Source of the DNA: Propionibacteriaceae bacterium | GTDB taxonomy: Bacteria > Actinomycetota > Actinomycetes > Propionibacteriales > Propionibacteriaceae | Assembly (NCBI GenBank): GCA_009780915.1 | Contig: WQZD01000027.1 | Span: forward strand, 1 to 36,559 | Reading direction: 5' to 3' | Length of the DNA: 36,559 bases | Part shown: positions 1-10,745 of the stretch, piece by piece | Layout: every line of letters starts with the position of its first letter | Numbering within the stretch: the first letter of the stretch is position 1 | Translations under genes and position numbers: made by a program | The notes under the pieces: model-generated | Database searches by the model: none | What the model saw: only the letters and a program-made list of their open reading frames with translations | What the model was told of the DNA's origin: nothing

Positions 1-485
1 CTCACTCCGCGCCAGATACCTGATCTGCGCCCAATCATCCACTGTGATCACCTATCCAATCATGGTCAGGTGGCTCACTTTTCGACCGTCGCCACTGGCT
101 CACTATTCGACCGTCGTCGACAGCCTCGGCTACATCGCCGGGGTTACGTCTTGTCCGGAATCCATTCGGCGTAGCCCTCGTGTCATAGTCCCCAACCAGA
201 CAATCTCCACTTGCACTACGGCGCACATGGCTGCCATGTGTCGCGGCACCTCACATTTGTGGTCTCTTTGGGTGAGAACTATAGAGAATCTCCCTATGAC
301 AAGCACTTAAATAAATCGCCCTCCCCTCTCGAATCTATTGACTAGTAGGAACTGAATCGATAACTTGGAGCCAGGGTCAAGCGATTGACGCACCTGGATG
401 CGAGGCGACACCACGACTGTCAGTCTCCGGCCTTCACCTACTGACCGCCCACTATCCAAAGAATTCCACGACTGGAAAGCGACAA
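1..485. other. Gene-free AT-richer left edge
   Basis: No convincing gene is seen in these 485 bases. Short open frames exist on both strands but lack ribosome-binding sites and recognisable protein content. The stretch is visibly richer in A/T than the ATP-synthase and kgd regions. It holds the 21-bp direct repeats described separately, and a possible promoter for the protease: TTGTGG at 257-262, a 17-base spacer, and TATAGA at 280-285. That would give an mRNA leader of nearly 200 bases before the start at 486, so the promoter call is weak. Confidence 0.55.
71..116. repeat. Two 21-bp direct repeats, possible insertion-sequence end
   Basis: TGGCTCACTTTTCGACCGTCG (71-91) recurs at 96-116 with one difference (A for T at the tenth base), giving a 25-base period. 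Closely spaced repeats of about 20 bp that bind the transposase are typical of IS21-family termini. No transposase frame is visible here; it would have to lie left of the window or be lost. The placement beside an AT-richer pair of accessory genes suits a mobile-element remnant, but the family assignment is an inference. Confidence 0.4.
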
Positions 486-1484
486 ATGATGTACACACAG
501 TATTTGCCAACTCTCCATGGGGGTCTGGAGAGCAAGAAGACAACAAGGCAACCTAAGGTGGTCGTCCTCGCCATCGGGTCAGCTGCCCTACTGAGCAGTG
601 TGGGCCTGTCCACGCCAAGCACAGCCCAAGCCGAGTCGGCGTGTTCCATACCAAACACGATCCGTCTCAGTGATCTGAGCACCATTTCCACCAGCTGTTC
701 CTACAAGGTCTCGGCAATCGAGCTTCCCGATGGTCGACAGTTCCCGATTCCTGATCCCGGGTATTCAGTAACACTCCACACATTGGTTGTCGAAGGGGAA
801 GACTCGGCTAATGACGTAAGTATCGATCGCTCCAGAAGTGGAGAGGTGACCGTCCTCTTGGGTGACGCCATTGCCCAGGCGGAAATCGAAAGCAGAATGA
901 ATTCTAGCTCCACCCGCGCATCCTGTACCGACTCATATAACCTGCTTGGTTTCAGTTGGGCCGGCTCTTACGGATGGAAGTACAACTCGGAGAATCAACC
1001 CAGTAGTTCTGCATTGGATCAACTCCAAGCGGGTGGCTCTCGGTGGGGTGGCTTCATGTCGGTCTGTAACACAACACTGCGAAGCAATGCCACCAGCAAG
1101 TATCAGGGCACAACATCAGACACTCCCCTCGTGAACGCCGACCTGACGTGCGGTTTTTCAATCGGTGGTCAGAGTATCGTTGGCTTTGGCCCTCTCCCTA
1201 CCGGGACCCTCGCAGCCACTTGCACTTGGCGGCTTCTTTCACTCCCAGTTAAGTCAGACCAGAAATACAACTCGAATTACTCATGGAATGTTTCACTAGG
1301 TTGCTCCGGGAACGTGTATGACCTTCGAGGGGTTGCCACCCATGAAATGGGGCATTCGTTCGGCCTAGGCCACGTCGATCAATCCAGCGGGCTCGTCATG
1401 AAACCGGCTTCGGGCCCCTGTGAGACGGGTCAACGTGACCTCGGGTATGGCGATGCCCTCGGTATCGCGGCTCTATATCCGTAG
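486..1484 (+). CDS. Secreted matrixin-like zinc metalloprotease
   Basis: 332 residues. A basic stretch (about 17-24) followed by a hydrophobic segment (25-42) and an AQA-ES junction near residue 49 forms a Sec signal peptide, so the mature enzyme should be exported. Near the C-terminus is HEMGHSFGLGH (286-296), the HExxHxxGxxH zinc site with catalytic Glu287 and ligands His286, His290 and His296. A Met-turn methionine follows at about 305 (GLVMKP). This pattern places it in the metzincin/matrixin (M10-like) group. The roughly 200-residue stretch before the zinc site has several cysteines but no domain I can name, and its substrate is unknown. ATG at 486 is preceded only by a weak GGAAAG; a second ATG follows at 489. 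The next small gene begins 33 bases downstream. Base composition is AT-richer than the core genes, which suggests acquisition by transfer. Confidence 0.82.
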   Translation: MMYTQYLPTLHGGLESKKTTRQPKVVVLAIGSAALLSSVGLSTPSTAQAESACSIPNTIRLSDLSTISTSCSYKVSAIELPDGRQFPIPDPGYSVTLHTLVVEGEDSANDVSIDRSRSGEVTVLLGDAIAQAEIESRMNSSSTRASCTDSYNLLGFSWAGSYGWKYNSENQPSSSALDQLQAGGSRWGGFMSVCNTTLRSNATSKYQGTTSDTPLVNADLTCGFSIGGQSIVGFGPLPTGTLAATCTWRLLSLPVKSDQKYNSNYSWNVSLGCSGNVYDLRGVATHEMGHSFGLGHVDQSSGLVMKPASGPCETGQRDLGYGDALGIAALYP

Positions 1485-1516
1485 GATGCTCCGCGCGAAC
1501 AAAGGAGTCACCACCC

Positions 1517-1741
1517 ATGCGACACAGGTATCAGCAACTTTCCTCACGCGCAAGACGTGTGGTCTGGGTTGTCACTGCTGTGGTCATCCTCGTGGTTCCA
1601 TTCGTCCCCATCACATCGACCATGTCTCCACTGTGCACTCCCGACATGCCCCCTCAGGGGTGCGATACGCGTGTCAGCGTCCATGTCACCAGCCTCGCTG
1701 GTCTGATCGTCATCGTGGTACGCGGTCTCCTCCATATCTAG
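1517..1741 (+). CDS. Small two-helix membrane protein, unknown function
   Basis: 74 residues. The start is supported by a strong AAAGGAG nine bases before ATG. The N-terminus is basic (RHRYQQLSSRARR), then comes a hydrophobic helix at about 15-33, an extracytoplasmic loop with Cys40 and Cys49 flanking a Pro-rich turn (TPDMPPQG), and a second hydrophobic stretch at about 57-70. By the positive-inside rule both termini should face the cytoplasm. The two loop cysteines could form a disulfide outside. It starts only 33 bases after the metalloprotease stop, so co-transcription is likely. I do not recognise a family. A partner, anchor or inhibitor of the protease is possible but purely contextual. 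Confidence 0.6.
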   Translation: MRHRYQQLSSRARRVVWVVTAVVILVVPFVPITSTMSPLCTPDMPPQGCDTRVSVHVTSLAGLIVIVVRGLLHI

Positions 1742-1836
1742 ATAGTGGACGCCGCCAGCGTACCCACGGTGGGAATTTCCGTTAGGATGATGAGAGCTGG
1801 CCACAGTGTGCCAGCATCTCGATGAAAGAGGTTTCC

Positions 1837-3051
1837 ATGGGTCACAAAGTTGCCATTCTGACTGCTGGAGGTTTCGCGCCCTGTCTGTCGTCTGCCGTGG
1901 GCGGGTTGATCCAGAAGTACACGCAGGTGTCTCCCGAGACGGAGATCATCGCCTATCGCCACGGATATCAAGGGCTGCTGAGCGGCGACTTCATCCATGT
2001 GACGGACACTGTACGGGCGAACGCGCACCTCTTGCACAGGTACGGCGGCTCCCCCATCGGCAATTCCCGTGTGAAATTGACGAACGTGGCCGACCTGGTG
2101 AAGCGAGGCCTGTGCCTCGAAGGGGAGAATCCGCTTCAGAAAGCCGCTGAACGCCTCGTGGCGGATGGCGTGGACGTCCTCCACACGATCGGAGGCGACG
2201 ACACCAACACCACGGCGGCCGACCTGGCCGCCTACCTGGCCGAGAACGGCTACGGCCTGACGGTCGTCGGACTGCCCAAGACCATTGACAACGACATCAT
2301 TCCCATCCGCCAGTCCCTGGGGGCGGACACCGCGGCGGAGATGGCCGCCGGTTTCGCCCGCAACGTCTTGGCCGAGCACAACTCGGCCTCGCGCCAGTTG
2401 ATCATCCACGAGGTCATGGGACGCCACTGCGGGTGGCTCACGGCCGCCGCCGCTCGCAAGTACCGCGACTGGGTCACCCAGGCGCAGTGGCTGCCCGAGA
2501 TCGGCCTGTCGCAGGCCGCATGGGACATCCACGCCGTCTTCGTCCCCGAGGCCGAGATCGACATCGAGGCCGAGGCTCTGCGGCTCAAGGCTGTCATGAA
2601 CTCAGTGGGCAACGTCAACATCTTCCTGTCCGAAGGCGCAGGCGTGGAGACCATCGTGCACGAGCTCGAAGAGAGGGGCGAGACGGTCCCCCGCGACGCG
2701 TTCGGCCACGTCCAGTTGGACAAGATCAACCCCGGCGAATGGTTCGCCCGTCAGTTCGCGTCGATGATCGGCGCGGAGAAGGTCATGGTGCAGAAGTCCG
2801 GGTACTATTCCCGCTCCGCCGCCGCCAACGAGTACGACCTGGTGCTGATCGCGTCGATGACGGACATGGCCGTGGACTGCGCTTTGGCGGGCGTGTCCGG
2901 CGTCATCGGACACGACGAGCAGGACGATGACACGCTCAAGGCCATCGCGTTCTCACGTATCGCCGGCGCCAAGCCCTTCGACGTCACCCAGCCCTGGTTC
3001 CGTCAGCTCCTGGAGGACATCGGCCAGCCGCTTCCTCTCACCGACAACTAA
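1837..3051 (+). CDS. pfp: Pyrophosphate-dependent 6-phosphofructokinase
   Basis: Catalyses reversible phosphorylation of fructose 6-phosphate to fructose 1,6-bisphosphate with pyrophosphate as donor, in cytosolic glycolysis and gluconeogenesis. Visible motifs are GGDD (119-122; the second Asp is the PPi-type signature, where ATP enzymes have Gly), PKTIDND (147-153, catalytic) and MGRHCGW (194-200, substrate binding). I chose the ATG at 1837 (MGHKVAIL), which has AAAGAGG five bases upstream. An in-frame ATG at 1822 would add five residues but lacks a good site. The chosen start gives 404 residues, the length I recall for the well-studied Propionibacterium freudenreichii enzyme, which it resembles closely throughout. 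A TAGGAT -10-like hexamer lies at 1783-1788 without a clear -35. The gene is monocistronic, convergent with atpC, and ends before an inverted repeat. Confidence 0.95.
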   Translation: MGHKVAILTAGGFAPCLSSAVGGLIQKYTQVSPETEIIAYRHGYQGLLSGDFIHVTDTVRANAHLLHRYGGSPIGNSRVKLTNVADLVKRGLCLEGENPLQKAAERLVADGVDVLHTIGGDDTNTTAADLAAYLAENGYGLTVVGLPKTIDNDIIPIRQSLGADTAAEMAAGFARNVLAEHNSASRQLIIHEVMGRHCGWLTAAAARKYRDWVTQAQWLPEIGLSQAAWDIHAVFVPEAEIDIEAEALRLKAVMNSVGNVNIFLSEGAGVETIVHELEERGETVPRDAFGHVQLDKINPGEWFARQFASMIGAEKVMVQKSGYYSRSAAANEYDLVLIASMTDMAVDCALAGVSGVIGHDEQDDDTLKAIAFSRIAGAKPFDVTQPWFRQLLEDIGQPLPLTDN

Positions 3052-3193
3052 GGCCCCACTCCCCCACGTTCTCCCGCCTCCACACGGATCCCCTCACTCC
3101 CCCGCCATCGCGGCGCCGCCTCCACCCGGATCCCACACCGGACCTGAGCATCGTACCCCCATGCCCTGTGATCCCCCTCACCACAAGCACAAA

Positions 3194-3236
3194 GACATGG
3201 TCCCCGCCGAATCAGTGACTCGACGAGGACCATGTC
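3194..3236. terminator. 43-base inverted repeat between convergent pfp and atpC
   Basis: GACATGGTCC (3194-3203) pairs perfectly with GGACCATGTC (3227-3236). Symmetry continues inward with mismatches to a centre at 3215. It lies between the stop of pfp (+) and the stop of atpC (-), where a bidirectional terminator is expected. There is no T-tract on either side, so it is not a canonical intrinsic terminator; U-tract-less hairpins are commonly reported in actinobacteria. Confidence 0.6.
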
Positions 3237-3265
3237 ATGGGGTGCTACCCCTGTATGTCTGTGTC

Positions 3266-3684
3266 CTACACGCTCGCGTGGGACGGATCATGGCTCTCCG
3301 CGGCTTTGACCTGCGCCTGCGCGCGGTGGTACGCCTGCTTGGTGGCCATCGTGTTGTCTCCGGCCTCCCGCTGGGCTGCCAGATCGATCAGGGCGCGCCG
3401 CGCTTCCGCGACGTTGATGTCGCCGGCCATCTGGGCGTACGGGGAGATGATCGCCGTGCGGGTCAACGTGACGGAGACGAACCCCCCTTCCACGGCGACG
3501 ATGTGACGGGTGCCATCGGCCGCCGTCACCTCAGCCCGACCGGGCGCCAGGGTGGCGATCAGTGGGATATGACGAGCCAAAATCCCGATCTCGCCCTCCG
3601 TGGTCGTCGCCACGAGCTGGCTCGCCTCGCCTTCCCAGACGAGCCGGTCAGCGGAGACGATCTCAACCCAGAAGGTCTCAGCCA

Positions 3685-3685
<1 letters not shown>
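3266..3685 (-). CDS. atpC: F1 ATP synthase epsilon subunit
   Basis: 139 residues and the last gene of the ATP synthase operon. Epsilon forms part of the central stalk with gamma, couples rotation to catalysis and inhibits ATP hydrolysis. The N-terminal beta-sandwich is recognisable: VEIVSADRLVWEGEA, then GEIGILARHIPLIATLAPG at about 32-50. The C-terminal helical part is Ala/Arg-rich (about 92-139). Its ATG overlaps the atpD stop by one base (TAATG), implying translational coupling. Confidence 0.95.
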
Positions 3686-6022
<2,337 letters not shown>

Positions 6023-6023
6023 G

Positions 6024-7667
6024 TTATCTCTGGCCCCCGGTCACGATCTTCTCCTGGTCGATGTCATCTTCACGCGAGATCGGATCAGCGGAGAAATCGT
6101 CGCTGATGAGCAGGTTGCCGTCCGACGTGCGGAAGATATGGCCGAACTTGTCGATCGCCGAACGCGCCTCGTCCTGGGTCTCGGGCGTGAACAGCAAGGT
6201 GGAGGCGATGGTGGACAGCACCGAGGTCTCCCGACGCATGTAGTCCAACAACTCGCGCTCGAACCGCAGGATATCGTCCACGGGGACGATGTCCAGCAAG
6301 CCGTTCAACCCTGCCCACACGGACACGATCTGCTCTTCGACCGGGTACGGGGAGTACTGCGGCTGACGCAGAAGCTCCATCAGACGCGACCCGCGCTCCA
6401 ACTGGCGACGAGAGGTGTCGTCCAGATCGGAGGCGAACATGGCGAACGCCTGCATGTCGCGGTACTGGGCCAACGAGATCTTCAGCGTGCCGGCGACCTG
6501 CTTCATGGCCTTCACCTGGGCGTCGCCACCCACACGGGACACGGAGATGCCCACGTCGATGGCCGGGCGCTGGTTCGCGTTGAACAGGTCGGACTGCAAG
6601 AAGATCTGGCCGTCGGTGATCGAGATCACGTTGGTCGGGATGTACGCCGACACGTCGTTGGCCTTCGTCTCGATGATCGGCAGACCCGTCATCGAGCCGC
6701 CGCCCAACGCGTCGGAGAGCTTCGCGCAGCGTTCCAGGAGACGCGAGTGGAGGTAGAACACGTCGCCGGGGTACGCTTCACGACCCGGGGGACGACGCAG
6801 CAGGAGGGACATGGCTCGATAGGCCTCGGCCTGCTTGGTGAGGTCGTCGAAGACGATCAGCACGTGCTTGCCCTCGTACATCCAGTGCTGGCCGATGGCC
6901 GAGCCGGCGTAGGGGGCGATGTACTTGAAGCCAGCGGGCGCGGACGCGGGAGCGTGCACGATCGTGGTGTACTCCAACGCGCCGGCCTTCTCCAGGGAGG
7001 CGCGCACCTCGGCGACCGTGGACCCCTTCTGGCCGATGGCGACGTAGATGCAGCGGACCTGCTTCTTGGGGTCCCCGGACTCCCAGTTGGCGCGCTGGTT
7101 GATGATGGTGTCCACGACGATGGCGGTCTTGCCCGTCTTGCGGTCGCCGATGATCAGCTGGCGCTGACCACGACCGATCGGGATCATCGCGTCGATGGCC
7201 TTGATGCCGGTCTGGAGGGGCTCCTTCACAGACTGGCGGTCCATGACGCCGGCCGCCTGCAACTCGAGGTCGCGTCGGCCGGCGATGTCCTGGATGGGAC
7301 CGAGGCCGTCGATGGGGTTGCCCATCGCGTCCACGACGCGACCGAGGTAACCGTCGCCCACGGCCACCGACAGGATCTCACCCGTGCGACGCACTTCGGA
7401 GCCCTCTTCGATGCCTTCGGACGAGCCGAGCACCACGACGCCGATTTCGCGTTCGTCGAGGTTGATGGCGATCCCGCGTACCCCGTTGGAAAACTCCAGC
7501 AGCTCGTTGGCCATCGCGGAGGGCAGACCCTCCACACGCGCGATCCCGTCGCCAGAGCTGGTCACATAGCCAACCTCGGTGCCTGTGGCTGCCGCCACGG
7601 CGAAGTCTTGGATGTACATGTCAAGGGCACGACGAATCTCATCTGCCTTGATGGTTGGTTCAGCCAT
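6024..7667 (-). CDS. atpA: F1 ATP synthase alpha subunit
   Basis: 547 residues; the non-catalytic nucleotide-binding subunit of the F1 head. The P-loop GDRKTGKT is at 174-181. The signature region around [19 protein letters not shown] is intact. The start at 7667 ([10 protein letters not shown]) is preceded by GAGGAG. The frame continues 31 codons upstream but that sequence overlaps the end of atpH and has no homologous look. It lies 23 bases after atpH. The C-terminal tail is acidic and longer than in E. coli, as is usual in actinobacteria. Confidence 0.97.
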   Translation of the reverse strand: MAEPTIKADEIRRALDMYIQDFAVAAATGTEVGYVTSSGDGIARVEGLPSAMANELLEFSNGVRGIAINLDEREIGVVVLGSSEGIEEGSEVRRTGEILSVAVGDGYLGRVVDAMGNPIDGLGPIQDIAGRRDLELQAAGVMDRQSVKEPLQTGIKAIDAMIPIGRGQRQLIIGDRKTGKTAIVVDTIINQRANWESGDPKKQVRCIYVAIGQKGSTVAEVRASLEKAGALEYTTIVHAPASAPAGFKYIAPYAGSAIGQHWMYEGKHVLIVFDDLTKQAEAYRAMSLLLRRPPGREAYPGDVFYLHSRLLERCAKLSDALGGGSMTGLPIIETKANDVSAYIPTNVISITDGQIFLQSDLFNANQRPAIDVGISVSRVGGDAQVKAMKQVAGTLKISLAQYRDMQAFAMFASDLDDTSRRQLERGSRLMELLRQPQYSPYPVEEQIVSVWAGLNGLLDIVPVDDILRFERELLDYMRRETSVLSTIASTLLFTPETQDEARSAIDKFGHIFRTSDGNLLISDDFSADPISREDDIDQEKIVTGGQR

Positions 7668-7690
7668 TGATTCTCCTCTTAGTCCTGTCC

Positions 7691-8452
7691 TCACGCGAAG
7701 TCTCGGCGTGCGGCCTCGAGACGTGCGGTCATCGTCGAGTCGATGACCTCCGCCCCACATTCGACGCGGACCCCACCCAGTACGTCAGGGTCCACAATTT
7801 CTTCCACGATGATTCGTCGACCCAGGCGCGCCTGCAGGGCGGCACCCAGGTCTGCCTTCTGCTGGGAAGGCAATGGTCTGGCCACGGTCACCACGGCCAG
7901 GAGCGCGTCAGCCAGATCGGCTCCGATCTGGAGGAACGACTGCACCGCGTCGTCGATGGTGCCTTGGCGGGACGACACCGCGGCCAAGGCGACGTCGATG
8001 GCCGGCTCGGACATGGTGGAGGACAACAAGGTCCGCACCAAGGCCTGCCGCTGCTCGACGTCCACGCGACGGTCGGTGACCGCTGCGCGCACCTCATGGT
8101 TGGTGACCATCAGCTGTCCGAAGGAGAACACCTCGTCCAAACAGGCGTCCAGAGCACCCTCATTCTTGGCCCACGTCCATGCCGCCTCGACTTCGGTGGC
8201 TTCCACCCATGCCATGAAGGCTTTGGTGGAGTCCCACGAGGTCGTCAGGGCCTTGGCGAGGATCGTCTTGGTCTCGTCGGAGATACCGGCGAACACCGAG
8301 GCGATCAACGTGGACTTGCTCTCCGCCTGGGCGGACGGATCGATCAGCGCACGTGCCAGAGCGGGGTACGCTTGCAGCGCGCGCAACACCTGATTCAGGT
8401 CACGTGTGACCTGGTCTGGCGTCGATCCGGGCGTGACTTTCTGGTCGGTCAT
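7691..8452 (-). CDS. atpH: F1 ATP synthase delta subunit
   Basis: 253 residues. Delta caps the alpha3-beta3 head and joins it to the b-subunit stator. It is about 70 residues longer than the E. coli protein; extended delta subunits are common in actinobacteria. It is not the b-delta fusion of mycobacteria, because a complete atpF with its own membrane helix lies just upstream. The C-terminal domain shows the conserved ending [20 protein letters not shown]. The ATG overlaps the atpF stop in an ATGA arrangement. Confidence 0.93.
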   Translation of the reverse strand: MTDQKVTPGSTPDQVTRDLNQVLRALQAYPALARALIDPSAQAESKSTLIASVFAGISDETKTILAKALTTSWDSTKAFMAWVEATEVEAAWTWAKNEGALDACLDEVFSFGQLMVTNHEVRAAVTDRRVDVEQRQALVRTLLSSTMSEPAIDVALAAVSSRQGTIDDAVQSFLQIGADLADALLAVVTVARPLPSQQKADLGAALQARLGRRIIVEEIVDPDVLGGVRVECGAEVIDSTMTARLEAARRDFA

Positions 8453-8985
8453 TTCTGTGGGGAATCCTCACTCAGCGAGCTGATAAACGAGTCGACAGTC
8501 CTCGAGACCCTCGCGTCGTCGTCCAAGGACTCGCCCAGGATCTTTCCGGCCAAGGTCGTCGCCATGGTGCCGACATCCTTGCGGAGGGTTTCGATGGCTG
8601 CGGTCTTCTCAGCCTCGACCTGGACTCGCGCCGACGAGACGATGCGTGCGGCGTCCTGTTCAGCCTGTGTGCGCATGTCGGCCTGGATCTGCGCGCCCGC
8701 CTGCTTGGCGGCCTCACGGATCTTGGCGGCTTCGTCGTCTGCCGTGGCGAGACGCTGGCGGTATTGCGCCAACGCGGCCTCGGCTTCGGCTTGGGCTTGT
8801 TCCGCCCTGTCGATCCCGCCTCGGATGGACTCCGTACGCTCGGCGTACATGGTCTCGAATCGAGGCACGATCACCTTCCACACAATGAGGCAGATGATGA
8901 TGAACAGGACGATCCCGACCACGAACTCGGAGATATGCTCCGGGAGCAGGGGACCCAAGGGCCCCGTTCCTTCCAGCGGATTCAT
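8449..8985 (-). CDS. atpF: F0 ATP synthase subunit b
   Basis: 178 residues; the peripheral stalk of the synthase. One N-terminal membrane helix (about 20-42, VVGIVLFIIICLIVWKVIV) is followed by a long charged Ala/Glu/Arg helix for dimerisation. I chose the ATG at 8985 (MNPLEGTG), two bases after the atpE stop, with AGGTGA upstream. A GTG at 8991 overlapping the atpE stop is an alternative that adds two residues. Confidence 0.92.
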   Translation of the reverse strand: MNPLEGTGPLGPLLPEHISEFVVGIVLFIIICLIVWKVIVPRFETMYAERTESIRGGIDRAEQAQAEAEAALAQYRQRLATADDEAAKIREAAKQAGAQIQADMRTQAEQDAARIVSSARVQVEAEKTAAIETLRKDVGTMATTLAGKILGESLDDDARVSRTVDSFISSLSEDSPQK

Positions 8986-8987
8986 GA

Positions 8988-9206
8988 TCACCTGGCGAAT
9001 GCGAGGGCGACGCCGATCAGAGCCAAGGCTTCAACCACGGCGAAACCGATCCACGCGGTGCTCAGCATGGCGCTACGAGCCTCAGGCTGACGAGCCGTGC
9101 CTTGAATGACGGATGCGAAGATCCAGCCCACACCGATGCCAGGGCCAATGGCGCCCAGCCCGTATCCGATGACATTGAGCGATCCTGTGATCTCAAGCAG
9201 TGTCAT
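8988..9206 (-). CDS. atpE: F0 ATP synthase subunit c
   Basis: 72 residues; forms the rotating membrane ring. Two membrane helices flank the polar loop with Arg39-Gln40-Pro41-Glu42. Glu59 in [12 protein letters not shown] is the ion-carrying carboxylate. The residues next to it are Ala and Leu, without the Ser/Thr after Glu seen in sodium-type rings, so proton coupling is expected. The start at 9206 follows GAAAGGAAAG. A longer in-frame extension upstream overlaps atpB and is spurious. Confidence 0.96.
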   Translation of the reverse strand: MTLLEITGSLNVIGYGLGAIGPGIGVGWIFASVIQGTARQPEARSAMLSTAWIGFAVVEALALIGVALAFAR

Positions 9207-9220
9207 TTCTTTCCTTTCAA

Positions 9221-10099
9221 CTAATGAGACTCTGCTTCTGCAGAGGCCACATATTGGGCAGTGAGAACAGTGAAGATGTACGCCTGAAGATAGGCGACCA
9301 GCAGCTCGAGCGCGAAGAGGCCGAAGCTGATGAGCAGGGAGAGCGCGCCGGCGACGTTGTACACGAGGTTGTGCTCGGTGTACGTCAGCAGCCACGAGCC
9401 GCCGACCACGAAGATCATGATGAGCAGGTGCCCGGCGAACAAGTTGGCGAAGAGTCGCAAGCCCAGAGTGATGGGCCGGATGATGAAGTTGGAGAGGAAC
9501 TCCAACGGCACGATGAGGATCAGCAGCGGTCCGGGGACGTCATTGGGGACGATCATGTTCTTCACGTACCGGAAGAAGCCGTGCTTGCGGATGCCCACGT
9601 AGTTGTACAGCAGGTACGACAGCAAGGCCAGGCCCCATGCGAAGCCGATCACAGAGAATGTGGGGAACATGACCAGGAAGAACGACCCGAAGAGGTTGTT
9701 GATCATGATGAACGAGAACAACGCCACGAGCCACGGGACGTACTTGTGGTAGTTCTCCCCGATGATCTCCCGGCCCACGCCGTTGCGCAGCAGGTTGTAG
9801 ACGTACTCCCCCGCCCATTGCCTCTTCGACGGCACGACCTGTGGCTTGTGGGACACGATCAGCCAGAACGCGATCACCAGGATGGCGCCGATGACGGCCA
9901 TGAGGATGTGGTTGGTGATCCAGATGTCGGTCCATGCCAGGGGGTGCGTGGTGGCGCAGTCGGCCGGGGCCTCACCGGAGGCCGGGTTGCACAGGCGCCA
10001 GTTCTCAGAGGGGAAGAGCGGTTGGGAGTCGAAAGCGCTCACACCGAACGTTGGGGCAGCGCCCTCCAAGAGGCTGAACCCCATAGGTCCGTACGCCAT
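9221..10099 (-). CDS. atpB: F0 ATP synthase subunit a
   Basis: 292 residues; polytopic membrane subunit carrying the proton half-channels. Arg215 in [13 protein letters not shown] is the essential arginine facing the c-ring. The ATG at 10099 has AAAGGAGGG three bases upstream, which decides it over an ATG nine codons earlier. The N-terminal extracytoplasmic region (about 22-58) is long and contains Cys37 and Cys48, which might form a disulfide. First gene of the atpBEFHAGDC cluster; it has its own putative promoter and a leader hairpin. Confidence 0.96.
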   Translation of the reverse strand: MAYGPMGFSLLEGAAPTFGVSAFDSQPLFPSENWRLCNPASGEAPADCATTHPLAWTDIWITNHILMAVIGAILVIAFWLIVSHKPQVVPSKRQWAGEYVYNLLRNGVGREIIGENYHKYVPWLVALFSFIMINNLFGSFFLVMFPTFSVIGFAWGLALLSYLLYNYVGIRKHGFFRYVKNMIVPNDVPGPLLILIVPLEFLSNFIIRPITLGLRLFANLFAGHLLIMIFVVGGSWLLTYTEHNLVYNVAGALSLLISFGLFALELLVAYLQAYIFTVLTAQYVASAEAESH

Positions 10100-10139
10100 C
10101 GACCCTCCTTTCATCGGATTCATCACTGAAATGTGTGGA

Positions 10140-10169
10140 TTCTCGGGACGCGGTTGTCCGCGTCGAGAA
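10140..10169 (-). other. Leader stem-loop upstream of atpB
   Basis: On the plus strand, TTCTC (10140-10144) pairs with GAGAA (10165-10169), and GACGCGG (10147-10153) with CCGCGTC (10158-10164). The loop is TTGT and there is a two-base GG bulge. It lies between the putative atpB promoter and the atpB start. It could stabilise the leader or terminate transcripts arriving from wecA-atpI; no T-tract follows it. Confidence 0.5.
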
Positions 10170-10183
10170 ACGAGCTTAGGCCT

Positions 10184-10214
10184 ATCCTAGCTGGAAGGGG
10201 AACCCCTCGTGCAA
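10184..10214 (-). promoter_or_regulatory. Putative promoter for the atp operon
   Basis: Read on the minus strand: TTGCAC (10214-10209), a 19-base spacer, and TAGGAT (10189-10184). The spacer is two bases longer than ideal and contains the perfect palindrome GGGGAACCCC (10197-10206), a possible operator or DNA-bending element. Predicted initiation near 10177 would give a leader of about 78 bases before atpB. Confidence 0.4.
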
Positions 10215-10286
10215 GTCGGGAACGGGCGGGTTGGGTGATTTCACGCGCACGGGAGATATCTAGTACAAAACAAGATGTGAGAAAGC

Positions 10287-10745
10287 TCACGAATTCTCGT
10301 CTTTTGGGGCCTCCGACTCGGCGGCGTCGGCGGGCGAGAAGTACAGGATCCGCAAGCGGGGGTACGTGATCGCGATGGCGAGGATGTAGGAGAAGACCGC
10401 CAGCATCAAGCCGATGGCCACCCAGAGCATGGTCAGGGTGGTGTGTTTGCTCAACTGCGACATCACGACGACGACGAGGATGAAAGCGGCGGCGTACGCC
10501 CCCATACCGATGCCGAAGGTGGCCATGGGCGAGGCGTGCGACGCCAGTGTGAGGATGGTCTGGCCGAGGGCTAGGGCCACGATCCCCAGTCCGGCGCCGA
10601 GGCCCAAGGTGAGAGCCGACGTCTGCGACGACGCCAGCCAGAGGACGCCCATCCCGATCACGGCGGCCACGAGGGACACCAGGACGCCGGCGATCAGGAG
10701 TTTGACCCCCACCCGGGCTAGGGAGTCGTTCAGGTCTGTTCGCAT
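10287..10745 (-). CDS. atpI: ATP synthase I-like membrane protein
   Basis: 152 residues with about four hydrophobic segments (roughly 17-37, 45-63, 75-95, 101-124) and a charged C-terminal tail (DAAESEAPKDENS). Position directly before atpB and this topology fit the actinobacterial AtpI-like family, which helps assembly of the c-ring in the membrane. The ATG at 10745 overlaps the 3' end of wecA by 16 bases. Sequence conservation in this family is low, so the call rests mainly on topology and location. Confidence 0.7.
   Translation of the reverse strand: MRTDLNDSLARVGVKLLIAGVLVSLVAAVIGMGVLWLASSQTSALTLGLGAGLGIVALALGQTILTLASHASPMATFGIGMGAYAAAFILVVVVMSQLSKHTTLTMLWVAIGLMLAVFSYILAIAITYPRLRILYFSPADAAESEAPKDENS

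Noticed and set aside
44-310. 88-codon open frame at the left edge
   Set aside because: No ribosome-binding site or coherent protein character, and it runs across the direct repeats.
7691-8991. Possible b-delta fusion as in mycobacteria
   Set aside because: The b subunit has its own stop and the delta subunit its own ATG in an ATGA overlap; delta is simply the long actinobacterial form.
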